From positions 1-6,927 of the forward strand of contig CAMWXQ010000058.1 of assembly GCA_947178235.1 (NCBI GenBank): DNA of 6,927 bases. Direction: 5' to 3'. The notes under the pieces are model-generated. The model ran no database searches. It saw nothing but the letters and a program-made list of their open reading frames with translations, and was not told the DNA's origin. The stretch comes from an uncultured Muribaculaceae bacterium (GTDB lineage Bacteria; Bacteroidota; Bacteroidia; Bacteroidales; Muribaculaceae). Numbering within the stretch: position 1 is the stretch's first letter; each line of letters begins with the position of its first letter. Position numbers and translations under genes: made by a program. Of this stretch, positions 6,772 through 6,927 are shown piece by piece.

Positions 6772-6816
6772 ATAAGTCTTATAGGTCTTATAAGTCTTAT
6801 AAATCTTATAAGCCAT
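6772..6816. repeat. 9-base tandem array, about five units (ATAAGTCTT type)
   Basis: Five contiguous units read ATAAGTCTT, ATAGGTCTT, ATAAGTCTT, ATAAATCTT and ATAAGCCAT, with the last decaying. Shifted by phase, the unit is the palindrome CTTATAAG plus one T, so both strands look alike. The array lies upstream of the manC promoter candidate. It is the same family as the three units inside the helicase-RSH gap (3221-3249). No coding function is supported; it could be a structural or protein-binding element, or simply slippage-prone DNA. Confidence 0.9.
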
Positions 6817-6841
6817 GTGGGAGTGATAAGATAATAACATG

Positions 6842-6891
6842 GCGGGCCTCCGTGCCGCTCTCCCGGGAGGGGGAGAGGGGCGGAGGCCCGC
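6842..6891. terminator. Long GC-rich hairpin, probable terminator at the window edge
   Basis: GCGGGCCTCCG (6842-6852) pairs perfectly with CGGAGGCCCGC (6881-6891). After a 2-base bulge the stem continues between 6855-6864 and 6871-6880 with one G/G mismatch, closing on the loop GGGAGG. Weaker outer pairing is possible between ATAACAT (6834-6840) and ATGTTAT (6905-6911). It most likely ends a gene entering from the right on the minus strand, but there is no T-run on either side and that gene is not in the window, so strand and role are inferred. Confidence 0.5.
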
Positions 6892-6905
6892 TGAGTGTGG
6901 GGTTA

Positions 6906-6924
6906 TGTTATCCCGGAGATAACA
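6906..6924. repeat. Small inverted repeat TGTTATC / GATAACA
   Basis: A perfect 7-bp inverted repeat around a 5-base loop (CCGGA) lies just outside the large hairpin. Its left arm shares bases with the possible outer extension of that hairpin, so the two structures would be mutually exclusive. It may be part of a terminator region or of the end of an off-window gene. Confidence 0.4.
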
Positions 6925-6927
6925 GGG

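Noticed and set aside
6903..6927. Possible 3' end of a minus-strand gene (frame ending TAA at 6905-6903)
   Set aside because: Only seven codons are visible and another frame also stops nearby, so coding cannot be distinguished from chance.

Overview
The window looks like ordinary chromosome from a GC-rich member of the Bacteroidales. Three things point there. The promoters match the Bacteroidota consensus (TTTG, about 19-20 bases, TAnnTTTG). The starts have no recognisable Shine-Dalgarno. The RSH and GDP-mannose enzymes have a Bacteroidota character. Family level cannot be fixed from the sequence alone; Muribaculaceae or a relative is a guess. I see no phage, transposase, CRISPR array, rRNA, tRNA or defence genes.

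Layout. Bases 1-224 are a regulatory gap with a probable leftward promoter at the edge and a consensus rightward promoter. Rightward from there come a small DUF805 membrane protein (225-602), then, from its own promoter, a compact three-gene unit. That unit is an Lrp/AsnC-type regulator (762-1229), an exported SH3-like protein of unknown function overlapping the regulator's end (1216-1755), and a Dda/RecD2-like SF1B helicase starting one base later (1757-3187). The helicase converges on a leftward pair: manC-type mannose-1-phosphate guanylyltransferase (6658-5579), then a full-length RelA/SpoT homologue (5582-3300), joined by a 4-base ATGA overlap.

The convergent gap (3182-3299) is almost entirely repeat: 7-base units arranged as a 25-bp inverted repeat around a 9-base tandem array. 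The gap upstream of manC (6659-6927) carries a second array of the same 9-base unit, a manC promoter candidate and a long GC-rich hairpin. These non-coding repeats are the most unusual part of the window.

How the genes work together. The manC-RSH pair couples GDP-mannose synthesis (uses GTP) with (p)ppGpp turnover (uses or regenerates GTP/GDP), which suggests coordinated guanine nucleotide use. The regulator/exported protein/helicase unit mixes a DNA-binding, an envelope and a DNA-unwinding protein, and its shared purpose is not evident. I find no convincing previously undescribed system; the genes are largely recognisable housekeeping families.
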